Below are positions 1-8,271 of a stretch of DNA of 64,000 bases, one piece after another (the stretch's first letter is position 1; every line of letters starts with the position of its first letter). Under the pieces are notes generated by a model that had not been told where the DNA came from, ran no database searches, and saw nothing but the letters and a program-made list of their open reading frames with translations. The stretch lies in assembly GCF_021728415.1 (NCBI RefSeq), contig NZ_JAKKDV010000001.1, forward strand, positions 62,001 through 126,000, written 5' to 3'. This stretch comes from Flaviramulus multivorans. GTDB taxonomy: Bacteria; Bacteroidota; Bacteroidia; Flavobacteriales; Flavobacteriaceae. Position numbers and translations under genes: made by a program.

Positions 1-1254
1 AGCCGCATTAATAGCTCCAGCAATTGGCTTACCACTAAAGTTACGCAAATCAGCAATATCTGAATGCAAATCTGCCTCAAAATCTTCAAATAATGGCAAT
101 TGCCATACGCGTTCGTTAATTTTAAAACCTATGTCAGACATATTTTTAGCCATTTGCTGATTATTAGTAAACATACCAGCAGCAGAGAATCCTAAAGTTC
201 TAACAACGCTACCGGTTAAGGTTGCTAAATCAATAACTTTTTCTGGTTTAAATTGCTTGATTATATAACTTAAGCCGTCTGCCAAAACAAGTCTACCCTC
301 AGCATCGGTATCAATAATTTCAATAGTTTTACCAGAATAGGAATTAATAACATCTCCTGGTCTGTAACTATTTTTATCTACTGCATTTTCTGCCGAAGCT
401 ACAATACCAACAAGGTTTACATCTAGCTTTAATTTGGCAACAAGCTCTACAACACCTAAAACAACTGCTGCACCACCCATATCACTTTTCATGTAATGCA
501 AATTGGTTGAAGGTTTAATAGATAGTCCTCCACTATCAAACGTAATACCCTTACCAACCAAACCTATATCAATTTTAGCATTTGGTTTTGAAATATATTC
601 TGTAACTATTACCACAGGCGGATTTATACTGCCTTGGCCTACAGCCAATACAGCGTCAAATTTTTGTTTCTTTAACTCGTCCTTGTGAAAAACAGTACAT
701 TTATAGTGGTGTTTTTTTGCTGATTTAGTTGCCCATTCTCCTAAATATTCGGGTGTTTTGTAGTTTGCTGGTGCATCTACCAATGCTTTTATTTGATTGA
801 TAGTTTCACCAGTAGATTTACCTTCGCTTATTTGAGTTGTTACCTCTTTTTTTGATATGAAATTAACCTCTAAGGGAGCTTCTTTTTTCTGTTCAGATTT
901 AAACTGACCGATTTGGTAATCAGACAACTCTATACCAATAACAGCTTGCTTTATTTCTTCATCAGAAAGCAATTCGGCATACACTTGAATGTTTTTTTTC
1001 CAATACTTCTTGTTATCAAAAGCTAACTTCCTAAAAGCTTCACTTATTTTTATTGATTCTTTTTCTTCTCCAATTCCTAAAAGGTAAATTCGATTACCTG
1101 AAGAACTATAAACGAGTTGATATGTTGAGAACTCACCCTCAAAATCCAGGTGTTTTATAGAAATAAATTCTGATACATGTTTTAGATTTCCTTTTCTGCA
1201 AGGAACAATGATATCCTCAGCTTTATCTAATTTCGGAATATTATTATATATCAT
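1..1254 (-). CDS. pepA: Leucyl aminopeptidase, M17 family (3' end cut by window edge)
   Basis: The minus-strand reading frame is open from the ATG at 1254 to the window edge, giving about 418 codons with no stop, so the C-terminus lies outside. Peptidase family M17 enzymes are two-metal cytoplasmic exopeptidases that remove N-terminal residues from peptides. The metal-binding segments are visible: GKGITFDSGGLSIKPS near residue 232 (catalytic lysine and aspartate) and DTDAEGRL near residue 315, the hallmark NTDAEGRL with Asp for Asn. The start codon overlaps the stop of the upstream esterase by four bases (ATGA), so the two genes are probably translationally coupled. The family call is firm; peptide preference cannot be read. 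Confidence 0.93.
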   Translation of the reverse strand, partial: MIYNNIPKLDKAEDIIVPCRKGNLKHVSEFISIKHLDFEGEFSTYQLVYSSSGNRIYLLGIGEEKESIKISEAFRKLAFDNKKYWKKNIQVYAELLSDEEIKQAVIGIELSDYQIGQFKSEQKKEAPLEVNFISKKEVTTQISEGKSTGETINQIKALVDAPANYKTPEYLGEWATKSAKKHHYKCTVFHKDELKKQKFDAVLAVGQGSINPPVVIVTEYISKPNAKIDIGLVGKGITFDSGGLSIKPSTNLHYMKSDMGGAAVVLGVVELVAKLKLDVNLVGIVASAENAVDKNSYRPGDVINSYSGKTIEIIDTDAEGRLVLADGLSYIIKQFKPEKVIDLATLTGSVVRTLGFSAAGMFTNNQQMAKNMSDIGFKINERVWQLPLFEDFEADLHSDIADLRNFSGKPIAGAINAA

Positions 1255-2042
1255 GATAATTTGTTAAAATAAAGCCATTTTACGGCTTTAGGAAATTCTT
1301 CACGCCAATGCACTTCGCTATGGTTTCCGAACTCATTTACAGAAAAATGAAAATCTATATTATGACCTTTCACCATTTTGGCTCTGATAATGTTTTCTAA
1401 TTTTTGGGCATTTGGCAAGTGTTCTTTACTTTCTTGACCACCTGCATATAAATAGATTTTAGACTCTTCTAACGGCTTAAACGATTTGGTATGATTAAAA
1501 ATGGTTTTTGAAATCCATAAACTAGGTGAAAAAATCATCATTTTCCCAAAAACTCCCGGATTAGCTAAACCAGCATGTAGACTTATTAGTCCTCCCATAG
1601 AACTTCCGCCAATACCTGTGTGCTCAAAATCTGTTAGCGTACGATAATGGTTATTAATGTAAGGAATTAATTTATCAATCATGAATTGGATATAATAATT
1701 TCCTTTTCCTTTTCCAAAACGCGGGTGGTAATAAGGTAAATATTCAATGATGCGTTCCTGTTCACCATGGTCTATCGCAATAATAATAATGTCGCTTAAC
1801 CCTTCTTCGGCTAATTTTGCCATAGATTTATCAATCGCCCAATCGCCATACTTAGCTAATGGGTTAAAAAGATTTTGCCCATCTTGAAGGTATAATACAG
1901 GGTATTTTTTATCCGTTTTATAATAATCGTGAGGGAGTAATGCTGAAATTTTTCTGGTGGCATTTAAGTTTGATATTTCGTAAGCCTCTTCAATAACTTC
2001 AATAATAGGCTCAAACTCGGTCATTGTCATTGTCATTGTCAT
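1251..2042 (-). CDS. Alpha/beta-hydrolase, putative esterase family
   Basis: This 263-residue protein belongs to the Fes/esterase-D-like alpha/beta hydrolases. The nucleophile elbow GGSSMGG lies near residue 147, preceded by the strand LYLQDGQNLF typical of this group, and a late histidine occurs in FGNHSEVHW. No signal peptide is visible, so it is probably cytoplasmic. The N-terminus is odd: a six-base unit repeated four times encodes MTMTMTMT, so any of four ATGs could serve as start; the last one (MTEFEP) matches the likely start of the fold. It is cotranscribed with the aminopeptidase gene. The substrate is unknown; acyl-peptide or siderophore-type esters are only guesses. Confidence 0.8.
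   Translation of the reverse strand: MTMTMTMTEFEPIIEVIEEAYEISNLNATRKISALLPHDYYKTDKKYPVLYLQDGQNLFNPLAKYGDWAIDKSMAKLAEEGLSDIIIIAIDHGEQERIIEYLPYYHPRFGKGKGNYYIQFMIDKLIPYINNHYRTLTDFEHTGIGGSSMGGLISLHAGLANPGVFGKMMIFSPSLWISKTIFNHTKSFKPLEESKIYLYAGGQESKEHLPNAQKLENIIRAKMVKGHNIDFHFSVNEFGNHSEVHWREEFPKAVKWLYFNKLS
2019..2042 (-). repeat. Hexanucleotide tandem repeat (ATGACA x4) at the esterase start
   Basis: Four adjacent copies of ATGACA on the minus strand form the first eight codons of the esterase gene, each copy carrying an in-frame ATG. Gain or loss of a unit keeps the reading frame and only changes the number of possible start codons. Confidence 0.85.
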
Positions 2043-2071
2043 AAATTTAAAAAACGAAAATACATTTTTAA

Positions 2072-2086
2072 GTAGTTATAAACTAC
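2072..2086. promoter_or_regulatory. Short perfect palindrome upstream of the esterase gene
   Basis: GTAGTT-ATA-AACTAC is a perfect six-base inverted repeat about 30 bases before the first esterase ATG. It lies between a TTTG-like and a TATTTTCG-like element on the minus strand, so it could be an operator. No adjacent regulator gene supports this. Confidence 0.3.
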
Positions 2087-2178
2087 AAAAAATCATACAT
2101 ATGTTAGTAGAAATTTAATTCTCTCAAATTTTAAAAAATCCGAAAATATATTTACGTCTTAAAGCGTAATTAAACTTC

Positions 2179-2529
2179 TCAATTATACCATACTGCGTAG
2201 CGTTTTCGTCGTAATTCCAAAGCTAAAGTTTCTTCCAGTTTAAGGGCTTCTTCTCTAGTGTCTATTGGATCAATATGATTATACAAACTCGGTCTTAAAT
2301 AAGAGCCATATTTTTGTACGATGTTTGAAGATATTTTATAACCCTTCTTGTTTTTATAACCTGTTTTATGTTGTATGAATCGTTCTTTTGGTGTCTTGCT
2401 AGTCATACCTACATACAAACATTCCAACACGCCATTAAACTGTGGATTTGCCGCTCTAAACTTAGCATTCTCCGTAAAAACCCGCTTGGACAATTCTATA
2501 ACATAAATACGATACTGTATTTTCGGCAT
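2179..2529 (-). CDS. GIY-YIG nuclease-like protein
   Basis: A 116-residue single-domain protein. The GIY-YIG core appears as YRIYVIEL at residues 6-13 followed by CLYVGMTSKTPKERFIQH around residues 37-54, where the second tyrosine, glycine and the arginine/histidine pair occupy the usual positions. A conserved glutamate is likely in REEALKLEE near the C-terminus. GIY-YIG proteins cut or bind DNA in repair, recombination and mobile elements. This small stand-alone type resembles UvrC/YhbQ-type domains, with the first strand written IYV instead of GIY. It stands alone between a hydrolase and a metal-binding protein. Activity is uncertain; family membership is likely. Confidence 0.72.
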   Translation of the reverse strand: MPKIQYRIYVIELSKRVFTENAKFRAANPQFNGVLECLYVGMTSKTPKERFIQHKTGYKNKKGYKISSNIVQKYGSYLRPSLYNHIDPIDTREEALKLEETLALELRRKRYAVWYN

Positions 2530-2565
2530 AATTAAATAAACTGCTAATTGTTATTTAGCGGCACA

Positions 2566-2919
2566 TTAGTCGTGGTGCTCGCCAACAACCTTGTCATCTC
2601 TATATCTGCAACAAGGATGTACTGAAGCATACGCCTCATCGGTAGCCTTTAGTTCTTTAGTATCATGACCAACTGCTGCAATATTAGCTTGGATTGTTTT
2701 TAAATCTGTTTTATTTTCATCAAAAAACAGTTTTAACTCATGGGTTTTAACATCCCAATTGGCACTCTTAACTCCTTTAGTACTTAAACAAGCTTTTTCA
2801 ATTCTTGCTTTACACATCATGCAAACACCGTCTACTTCAATAGAGACTTTAGCGTTTTTGTTCTGGGCAAATGCTGCTGTTCCGATAAATAGCAATGCTA
2901 TGGTTATTATTTTTTTCAT
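2566..2919 (-). CDS. Secreted heavy-metal-associated (HMA) domain protein
   Basis: This 117-residue protein has a signal peptide (MKKIITIALLFIGTAAFAQ, cleavage near residue 19) and then one HMA fold. The metal-binding loop reads GVCMMCKARIEKA, giving the C-x-x-C pair at about residues 33-36. The C-terminal tail adds further possible ligands (HPCCRYRDD and GEHHD). HMA domains carry soft metals such as Cu(I); a periplasmic or surface location fits the signal peptide. It is the last gene of a minus-strand cluster with a TonB receptor, an HMA-MauE protein and a HYC_CC_PP protein, so it probably receives or buffers the metal handled by them. Which metal is bound cannot be read. Confidence 0.85.
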   Translation of the reverse strand: MKKIITIALLFIGTAAFAQNKNAKVSIEVDGVCMMCKARIEKACLSTKGVKSANWDVKTHELKLFFDENKTDLKTIQANIAAVGHDTKELKATDEAYASVHPCCRYRDDKVVGEHHD

Positions 2920-2957
2920 AATTAAGTTTTTTAAATGTTTTTAAATTCTGTTTTAAA

Positions 2958-3003
2958 GTCGTGGCAATCTATTTAATTGTTGTTACAAAAAGATTACCAC
3001 GGC
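2958..3003 (-). terminator. Imperfect hairpin between TonB receptor and HMA genes
   Basis: GTCGTGGCAATCT (2958-2970) and AGATTACCACGGC (2991-3003) pair at 11 of 13 positions around a 20-base loop. Only a short T stretch follows on the minus strand, so it may attenuate transcription between the two genes or stabilise the mRNA end rather than fully terminate. Confidence 0.4.
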
Positions 3004-3025
3004 TTTTCTTTTATTAATATCGTTT

Positions 3026-5278
3026 TTATTTTATTTTAAATCTTAGTCCAGCATAATACATGCTTCCAAAAATTGGACCATATACAAAGGTAGTATCAAA
3101 ATTCGAACCAAACGGGTCTTCAGCTCCTAAAATAGGATTACTCTGTTTTGTATTCGTAATATTTTCTCCTCCTAAATATACTTCAAATGTATCTGAAAAA
3201 ACCTTAGTTACTTGGGCATTTAAAGTTCCTATAGTAGGTGTATACTCTGGAAGCTGATACTGTACAGGGTTACTAGCCGTTGAAGAAAAACGTTGCTCAC
3301 CCAACCAATTATAGGTTACATCAAACTTCCAAAAACCATCATTTAAATTACCCTCGTGCGTTTCATAAGATGCATTCGCGAACAAACGGTGTTTAGGCGT
3401 TAACGACTTCTCTAACTTACCACTTGTATAATCTGTTTTTACATCATAATATTTATAAGCCGTACGCAAATCAAAATGTTCAAATACATTATAATTAAGT
3501 TCTATTTGAAAACTATTCGCATAACTTTTCCCATCCAAATTATAAAAATTTACTTCCTGAGGGTTTTCCCAGTCAATCACAACTTGATTTTTAAAATCGG
3601 TTTTATAATAATCTAAGGTAACATCTGCTTTTCGTCCAAAAAGATTAAAACCTTGTAAAAAGGACACTCCGTAATTCCACGCAATTTCTGGATCTAATCC
3701 ATAAATATTTCCGTTAGAATTCAAAATATTAATAGCTCTGGATGTTGCAAACATATTTTGATTTTCAGCAAAAATGTTCGCGCTTCGTTTTCCACGACCA
3801 AAAGATGCTCGCAAAGCAGATTTTTCCCAAGGTGTATAACGGGCATGAACCCTAGGAGTTACGAATGTTCCTAATAAATTATGATTATCAATACGTACTC
3901 CAGCAGTAAGATTCAGCTTGTCCAAATTATCATAATTGTATTCGAAAAAAGCACCAACAGAACGTTCTGTTCGTTCGTAATTTGAATCTAGATTTTGTAC
4001 ATCTAAAACCTCGTCATAATGATCGTAGGTATAACTAATACCTGTTTTAACTTTATGCCTAGAATCACTAATAATTGAGTTATATATGGCATTCGTATAC
4101 AAACTGTTATGAGTAATATTGTATTGATTCAATCCAAAATACGACTCCTGTATGTGACTACTAAAAGCAGTTTGAACCCCTATACTTTGCCAAGGAACTT
4201 CTGGGTTTACATATCCAAATTTAGCAGAAACCTCATAACGCTTCGTATCTATCTCACTTCCCCATGAGTTTGTTGTTAATCTATCTGTATCTGGATTAAA
4301 ATCTATTTGACCTGTTTGTTTTTGGTCGTTTAAAAATTTCAGATTAATAAAACTAACAAAGCCTTTTTCCGTATCGATATACTGCCAACGGTTCATTAAA
4401 TTAACTTGGTTTTGCAATGGCATATCAAGAAATGAGTCATCATTATTGTCAAATTTCTCGTCACGTAAATTTCCATGAAGATATAAACCCGTATCCCATT
4501 TATCAGAGACTTTTGTATTAAAATGAGTATTTAACTCAAATCTCCCGTTCATAGAGCCATAGGCGTTTATGAATAACTTATCATCGGTTGATGGTTTTAC
4601 TAATTCAGCATTAATCTGACCTGCAATACTTTCATAACCATTAACAACACTTCCAGCTCCTTTTGTTATTTGGATACTCTCAACCCACGTTCCTGGGATG
4701 AAACTTAAACCAAAGGCCTGTGAGGCACCTCGTATTGATGGTATGTTTTCAGTTGCAATCAAAATATATGGGCTTGTTAACCCCAACATTTTAATTTGAC
4801 GTGTTCCGGTAACTGCATCGGCAAAATTAACATCAATGGACGGATTCGTTTCAAAACTTTCAGACAAGTTACAACATGCTGCTTTTAGCAATTCATCACT
4901 ACTCACATTAATCACATTAGTAGCTTGTAAATATGACCTTGCTGTGGCCTGCTTTCTTGAGGTCACTGTTACCGCATCTAAATTATCCGTTGGTTGCAAC
5001 CAATGATGTACCATTTTTGGCTCTGTAATGGTTAAAGTATCGGTTTTAAATCCAACATAACTAATCACAAGCTTTTTATAATCGGTTTTGTATGGGATTG
5101 TAAACTTTCCATCTAAATCGGTTACCGTTCCAACTTCAGTATTTAACCAATACACATTGGCACCGGCTAAACCGATATGTTCGTTTTTATCATTAGCTTC
5201 CATAATCATCCCATTTATTTTGTCTTGAGACGACATAAAAATTGGAAGCATTAATAATATATAGAATATGTTTTTCAT
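3026..5278 (-). CDS. TonB-dependent outer-membrane receptor with carboxypeptidase-like N-terminal domain
   Basis: A 750-residue outer-membrane receptor. After the signal peptide (about residues 1-17) comes a CarboxypepD_reg-like beta domain (residues 20-100, with GANVYWLNTEVGTVTDLDGKF), then a plug at about 105-230 (ITKGAGSVVNGYESIAGQI) and a beta-barrel to the C-terminus, which ends in aromatic-rich strands. Such receptors import scarce ligands using TonB energy. Flanking HMA proteins suggest a metal or metal complex as ligand. The plug contains an adjacent cysteine pair (LKAACCNLSES) that might bind metal, which is unusual for a plug. It ends 106 bases before the secreted HMA gene and starts two bases after the HMA-MauE stop. 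The ligand is inferred from context. Confidence 0.9.
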   Translation of the reverse strand: MKNIFYILLMLPIFMSSQDKINGMIMEANDKNEHIGLAGANVYWLNTEVGTVTDLDGKFTIPYKTDYKKLVISYVGFKTDTLTITEPKMVHHWLQPTDNLDAVTVTSRKQATARSYLQATNVINVSSDELLKAACCNLSESFETNPSIDVNFADAVTGTRQIKMLGLTSPYILIATENIPSIRGASQAFGLSFIPGTWVESIQITKGAGSVVNGYESIAGQINAELVKPSTDDKLFINAYGSMNGRFELNTHFNTKVSDKWDTGLYLHGNLRDEKFDNNDDSFLDMPLQNQVNLMNRWQYIDTEKGFVSFINLKFLNDQKQTGQIDFNPDTDRLTTNSWGSEIDTKRYEVSAKFGYVNPEVPWQSIGVQTAFSSHIQESYFGLNQYNITHNSLYTNAIYNSIISDSRHKVKTGISYTYDHYDEVLDVQNLDSNYERTERSVGAFFEYNYDNLDKLNLTAGVRIDNHNLLGTFVTPRVHARYTPWEKSALRASFGRGKRSANIFAENQNMFATSRAINILNSNGNIYGLDPEIAWNYGVSFLQGFNLFGRKADVTLDYYKTDFKNQVVIDWENPQEVNFYNLDGKSYANSFQIELNYNVFEHFDLRTAYKYYDVKTDYTSGKLEKSLTPKHRLFANASYETHEGNLNDGFWKFDVTYNWLGEQRFSSTASNPVQYQLPEYTPTIGTLNAQVTKVFSDTFEVYLGGENITNTKQSNPILGAEDPFGSNFDTTFVYGPIFGSMYYAGLRFKIK

Positions 5279-5280
5279 TT

Positions 5281-6000
5281 TTAATAGTAGGTTTTAATTA
5301 GCATAATAATTGCCATAACAATCATAATACTGTTTTCAATAAATGTGGCTTTAGTCATAGGAAGTTTTAACGCAGTTCCTAAACAAGCACACTGAATAGT
5401 TTTTTTATTTAAAAGTGTTTTTGTAACACCTATTGTTGTAATACCTAAAACAAACAGGGTAACTATCAATGCTATGGGTATTTCAATACGCATTAAAAAC
5501 ATAAGCCCAAGTACAACTTCTATAAATGGATATATCCATCCATAAACAGGCATTACTTTTGCCAAAGGGTCGTACATTTTAAAAGACTCTGGAAACCCCT
5601 TTAAATCTAGGAATTTAAAAAAACTAAAAACAATGTAGAATAAGCCCATAAAATCGAGCATAAAGTCTGTTGAACTCCAACTTTTATAGTTTAGTAATAG
5701 TGATGCAACTATGATGTATCCAAAAATTAAGAACAACGGAAACAACTGTTGTAACTCGCTTTTTTCTTCTTTTTGAATAACTCCTGATTTAAAAATATTC
5801 TTTTCTGAAATTGAATATTTGCTGGGTAAAGCAGCTTGTAAGGTATTTAATGAAATGTGCTCAGACATTTCTATAGTGGCTTCAGATTTTTCTAAATTTA
5901 CCGAAGCTTTTACAACACCTTGAATTGCATTCAATTTATCTTCAACTGATGCTTTACAATTATTACAGGTCATTCCTGTAACTGTATATGTATGTTTCAT
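5281..6000 (-). CDS. HMA domain fused to MauE/DoxX-like membrane protein
   Basis: I place the start at the ATG at 6000 (MKHTYTVTGMTC) because the metal-binding domain begins there; an upstream in-frame ATG at 6039 would add 13 residues. Residues 1-68 are an HMA domain with GMTCNNC. Roughly residues 95-239 form a four-helix MauE-like membrane domain, with charged loops such as FPESFKMYDPLAK and a cysteine pair in IQCACLG. MauE-type proteins are linked to disulfide or thiol chemistry in methylamine dehydrogenase maturation, so a metal- or thiol-relay role at the inner membrane is plausible. It sits between the HYC_CC_PP and TonB receptor genes. The exact function is unknown. Confidence 0.82.
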   Translation of the reverse strand: MKHTYTVTGMTCNNCKASVEDKLNAIQGVVKASVNLEKSEATIEMSEHISLNTLQAALPSKYSISEKNIFKSGVIQKEEKSELQQLFPLFLIFGYIIVASLLLNYKSWSSTDFMLDFMGLFYIVFSFFKFLDLKGFPESFKMYDPLAKVMPVYGWIYPFIEVVLGLMFLMRIEIPIALIVTLFVLGITTIGVTKTLLNKKTIQCACLGTALKLPMTKATFIENSIMIVMAIIMLIKTYY

Positions 6001-6084
6001 GATTTTTTGTTTTGATATTATTAATAAGTTCTTTTCCAAGCAAACAGAATTATCTATTTTCTTGAATAAAAAAATACTAATAAA

Positions 6085-6486
6085 TCAAATGATGAAAACT
6101 TGGTCTAAAACCTGAATATCAGCAACCAAATTGGGTGGGGAATAATCTTTATGAGGAACAACTTGTTGTGGTAAACCTTCAAAAAGATTAATAAAAGCAT
6201 ATGCCAATGATGCAACAAAAATTTGTTGCTGAAAATCTAAATCTTCAAATGAGGAAAATTTAAGTTGGTCTTGCCCTTGAATAACATCTACTTCATCTTT
6301 ACAACAGGTTTTCTTTTGAAGAATTTCTAGAGCCTCCATACCACATTTTTGAGCTTCAGTAAAGACCGAAACATCAACTAAAACATCACCACAATAATGT
6401 TTTTCAATGGTAAATGATACAGTTGAAAACAAAACCAGTAATGCCAAAAGCATTGAGAATGTCTTATGTAAAAACAATTTTTTCAC
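6085..6486 (-). CDS. HYC_CC_PP family protein
   Basis: This 133-residue protein shows the three signatures that name the family: HYC (EKHYCGD, residues 29-35), a CC pair (KKTCCKDE near 59-66) and PP (DYSPPNLV near 114-121). A hydrophobic N-terminal segment (residues 9-27) serves as signal peptide or anchor. The family is almost confined to Bacteroidota and has no established function; its genes commonly lie beside TonB receptors and heavy-metal proteins, as here. The conserved His and Cys residues suggest metal contact in the periplasm. It is the first gene of the minus-strand metal cluster, so it may report or receive the incoming metal. The function is inferred only. Confidence 0.85.
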   Translation of the reverse strand: MKKLFLHKTFSMLLALLVLFSTVSFTIEKHYCGDVLVDVSVFTEAQKCGMEALEILQKKTCCKDEVDVIQGQDQLKFSSFEDLDFQQQIFVASLAYAFINLFEGLPQQVVPHKDYSPPNLVADIQVLDQVFII

Positions 6487-6543
6487 AATGCAAATTTACA
6501 AAAAATAAAAATTACCTACTGAAATTTACGAAATGATTAACAG

Positions 6544-6972
6544 TTACTTTTTAAGTTTATCGTAGTAAAATGCTGGAATTAATAGAATTAAAATAATAGG
6601 TTGTATTAAAAACCGCCTAATATTAAAGAACATATAATAATCTTCTTGTCGTGGATTTATAACGAAATACAAATACACTAGAATTAGCACAATAAAAGCT
6701 AAAGAATATACAATAACAGAGAATTTAATAATGCTTTTATCCTTAAATAACACGAACAAAATAGCCAACGATATTAAAGTATTTAAAACATAGCGTAAGG
6801 TTGTAAAGGACACTAATTTTAGTATTTCTCGACGCGGGCTATCAATATATAAATAGTCGTTTTTAAAAAAGGTTAAATACGGATCGTAAAACAACTCATC
6901 TTCAAAAAACCGAATTAAAATCAGCAATCCAAACAACAGCATTAACCATAAATATTTTGTTATTTTATGCAT
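6544..6972 (-). CDS. Exosortase F system-associated membrane protein
   Basis: This 142-residue protein has about four hydrophobic segments and the conserved early stretch IRFFEDELFYDPYLTFFK, with RREILKLVSF and NPRQEDYYMFFNIRRFLIQP later. This pattern fits the small protein regularly found next to exosortase XrtF in Flavobacteriia. Its gene overlaps the end of xrtF by eight bases, so the pair is translated together. The protein probably works with XrtF in the inner membrane, but no biochemical role has been established. The length is typical of the family. Confidence 0.8.
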   Translation of the reverse strand: MHKITKYLWLMLLFGLLILIRFFEDELFYDPYLTFFKNDYLYIDSPRREILKLVSFTTLRYVLNTLISLAILFVLFKDKSIIKFSVIVYSLAFIVLILVYLYFVINPRQEDYYMFFNIRRFLIQPIILILLIPAFYYDKLKK

Positions 6973-7516
6973 GATTCTGTTTAAATTTTGAAAATCTATT
7001 CACCCAAAAAATCCATAATAAAAATACCATTCCGTAAATAATTCCTGGAAACACAACGGTATGCAAAAAATCTGAATATTCGGGATAATGATATAATCCC
7101 AAACTTAAAACAACAATACGCAATAAGTTAACTACATAAACTAAAACACTCCCAGAAAGGATATAAAAAAAAGTGGTTTTTAGTTTCCCTGAAAACGCTA
7201 TAATAAACGATATAAACAAAATAATAACACTAATAGAATTACATCCTTCAATAATTCTAGCTATGTAGTTTCCGTTTAAGATTAATTTCATTGAAGGTTC
7301 GCTGTCGTGCGGTAATACCTCAACATCGTACCCAAAAGTATCTAAAAGCGCCTCCGTTTGTTTTGAAACTAGGTGCGTCATATAATCGGGGTAAAATTTT
7401 GAGCCATCGGAAAACTGCAAATAAAACTTGTAACCCAAAGACAAAAGACCATAAACCAACAAAAACGTAAGTATAAACTTTATAACCGACTTGTATTTTA
7501 TAAAAAGGGCTTTCAT
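6965..7516 (-). CDS. xrtF: Exosortase family protein XrtF
   Basis: A 183-residue inner-membrane protein with several hydrophobic helices. The exosortase catalytic cysteine lies in EGCNSISV (about residues 89-96), the conserved arginine in NLLRIVVL (near 130) and the histidine in FLHTVVFPG (near 151). Exosortases are transpeptidase-like enzymes that process proteins carrying a C-terminal sorting tail on their way to the surface. XrtF is the short flavobacterial type without a fused domain, and its targets are not well defined. I see no protein with a recognisable PEP-CTERM-type tail in this window. It is followed directly by its usual partner. Confidence 0.9.
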   Translation of the reverse strand: MKALFIKYKSVIKFILTFLLVYGLLSLGYKFYLQFSDGSKFYPDYMTHLVSKQTEALLDTFGYDVEVLPHDSEPSMKLILNGNYIARIIEGCNSISVIILFISFIIAFSGKLKTTFFYILSGSVLVYVVNLLRIVVLSLGLYHYPEYSDFLHTVVFPGIIYGMVFLLWIFWVNRFSKFKQNHA

Positions 7517-7541
7517 CTATTCTAGCATATTGCCTTTAAGA

Positions 7542-7563
7542 GGTTAGATGTAATTCGCATAAT
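7542..7563. repeat. Copy 1 of a ~22-base dispersed sequence
   Basis: GGTTAGATGTAATTCGCATAAT lies just upstream of xrtF. A near-identical sequence occurs at 33173-33195 upstream of dtd; the two share AGATGTAATTCGCA exactly and sit at nearly the same distance from a minus-strand start codon. Confidence 0.6.
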
Positions 7564-7671
7564 ATATTTTTGAATTATATTAAAATATTAGTTGAACTTA
7601 TTTCAAAAAAAAATAAAAACTGAATATCGAAATTACGCCTTTTTAAATACTTTTACCAAAACTTTTTTATT

Positions 7672-8127
7672 ATGACTTTTGAATCCCTTAAACCACAAGT
7701 TGAAAATATTGTTTTTAATTCTAGTTTAGAAGTAAACGACCGCTTACTAAAAATTTGCGAATTACTTGAAACCAATATTCCACATTACAATTGGGTTGGG
7801 TTTTATTTTAGAAATGGCAATAAAGAAGAGCTTAAACTAGGTCCATACGTAGGTGAACCAACTGATCACACCATAATTCCATTTGGCAAAGGTATTTGTG
7901 GACAGGTAGCAGTAAGCAACCAAAATTTTGTAGTACCAGATGTTGCAGCACAAGATAATTACATTGCTTGTAGTATTACTGTTAAAGCTGAAATTGTAAT
8001 ACCCATTTTTGTTAATGGTAAAAATATTGGGCAAATTGATATAGACTCCAACACACCAGACCCATTTACTGAAAACGACGAACGTTTTTTAGAGTTTGTT
8101 TGTACTAAAGTTTCAGAAATTTTATAG
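7672..8127 (+). CDS. GAF-domain protein, probable free-methionine-(R)-sulfoxide reductase
   Basis: This 151-residue single GAF domain matches the fRMsr (YebR-like) family: NWVGFYF at residues 40-46, LGPYVGEP, IPFGKGICG at 69-77 and IGQIDIDS near 132-139. Family members reduce free methionine-(R)-sulfoxide in the cytoplasm. By spacing I align Cys76 and Cys100 with the second and third redox cysteines of the E. coli enzyme (24 residues apart); the first is replaced by His66. The retained pair should suffice for chemistry, but recycling might differ. The gene precedes purH on the same strand, separated by a promoter-like element, so it is probably its own unit. Confidence 0.8.
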   Translation: MTFESLKPQVENIVFNSSLEVNDRLLKICELLETNIPHYNWVGFYFRNGNKEELKLGPYVGEPTDHTIIPFGKGICGQVAVSNQNFVVPDVAAQDNYIACSITVKAEIVIPIFVNGKNIGQIDIDSNTPDPFTENDERFLEFVCTKVSEIL

Positions 8128-8206
8128 TTGTTAACAACTTCCGTTTTTCGTTGAAAAAACCTGCTGTTTTTCATTGTTCTAAACTCGTTTTTTGGTTGGA
8201 AATAAG

Positions 8207-8214
8207 TACTTTTG
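8207..8214 (+). promoter_or_regulatory. Probable purH promoter -7 element
   Basis: TACTTTTG matches the Bacteroidota -7 consensus TAnnTTTG and lies 57 bases before the purH start. I do not see a well-spaced TTTG -33 element, so confidence is moderate. Confidence 0.5.
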
Positions 8215-8271
8215 CAATTATTCAAAAAAATAAATAAAAAGCATTAATACTTTTAACACAACACAACACCA

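Noticed and set aside
2179-2529. GIY-YIG protein as homing endonuclease or part of a mobile element
   Set aside because: No intron, flanking repeats or recombinase; the stand-alone small type is common in bacterial chromosomes.
7959-8225. Minus-strand open frame of 88 codons over the GAF gene end
   Set aside because: It overlaps the end of a clear gene on the other strand and includes promoter sequence; no similarity recognised.
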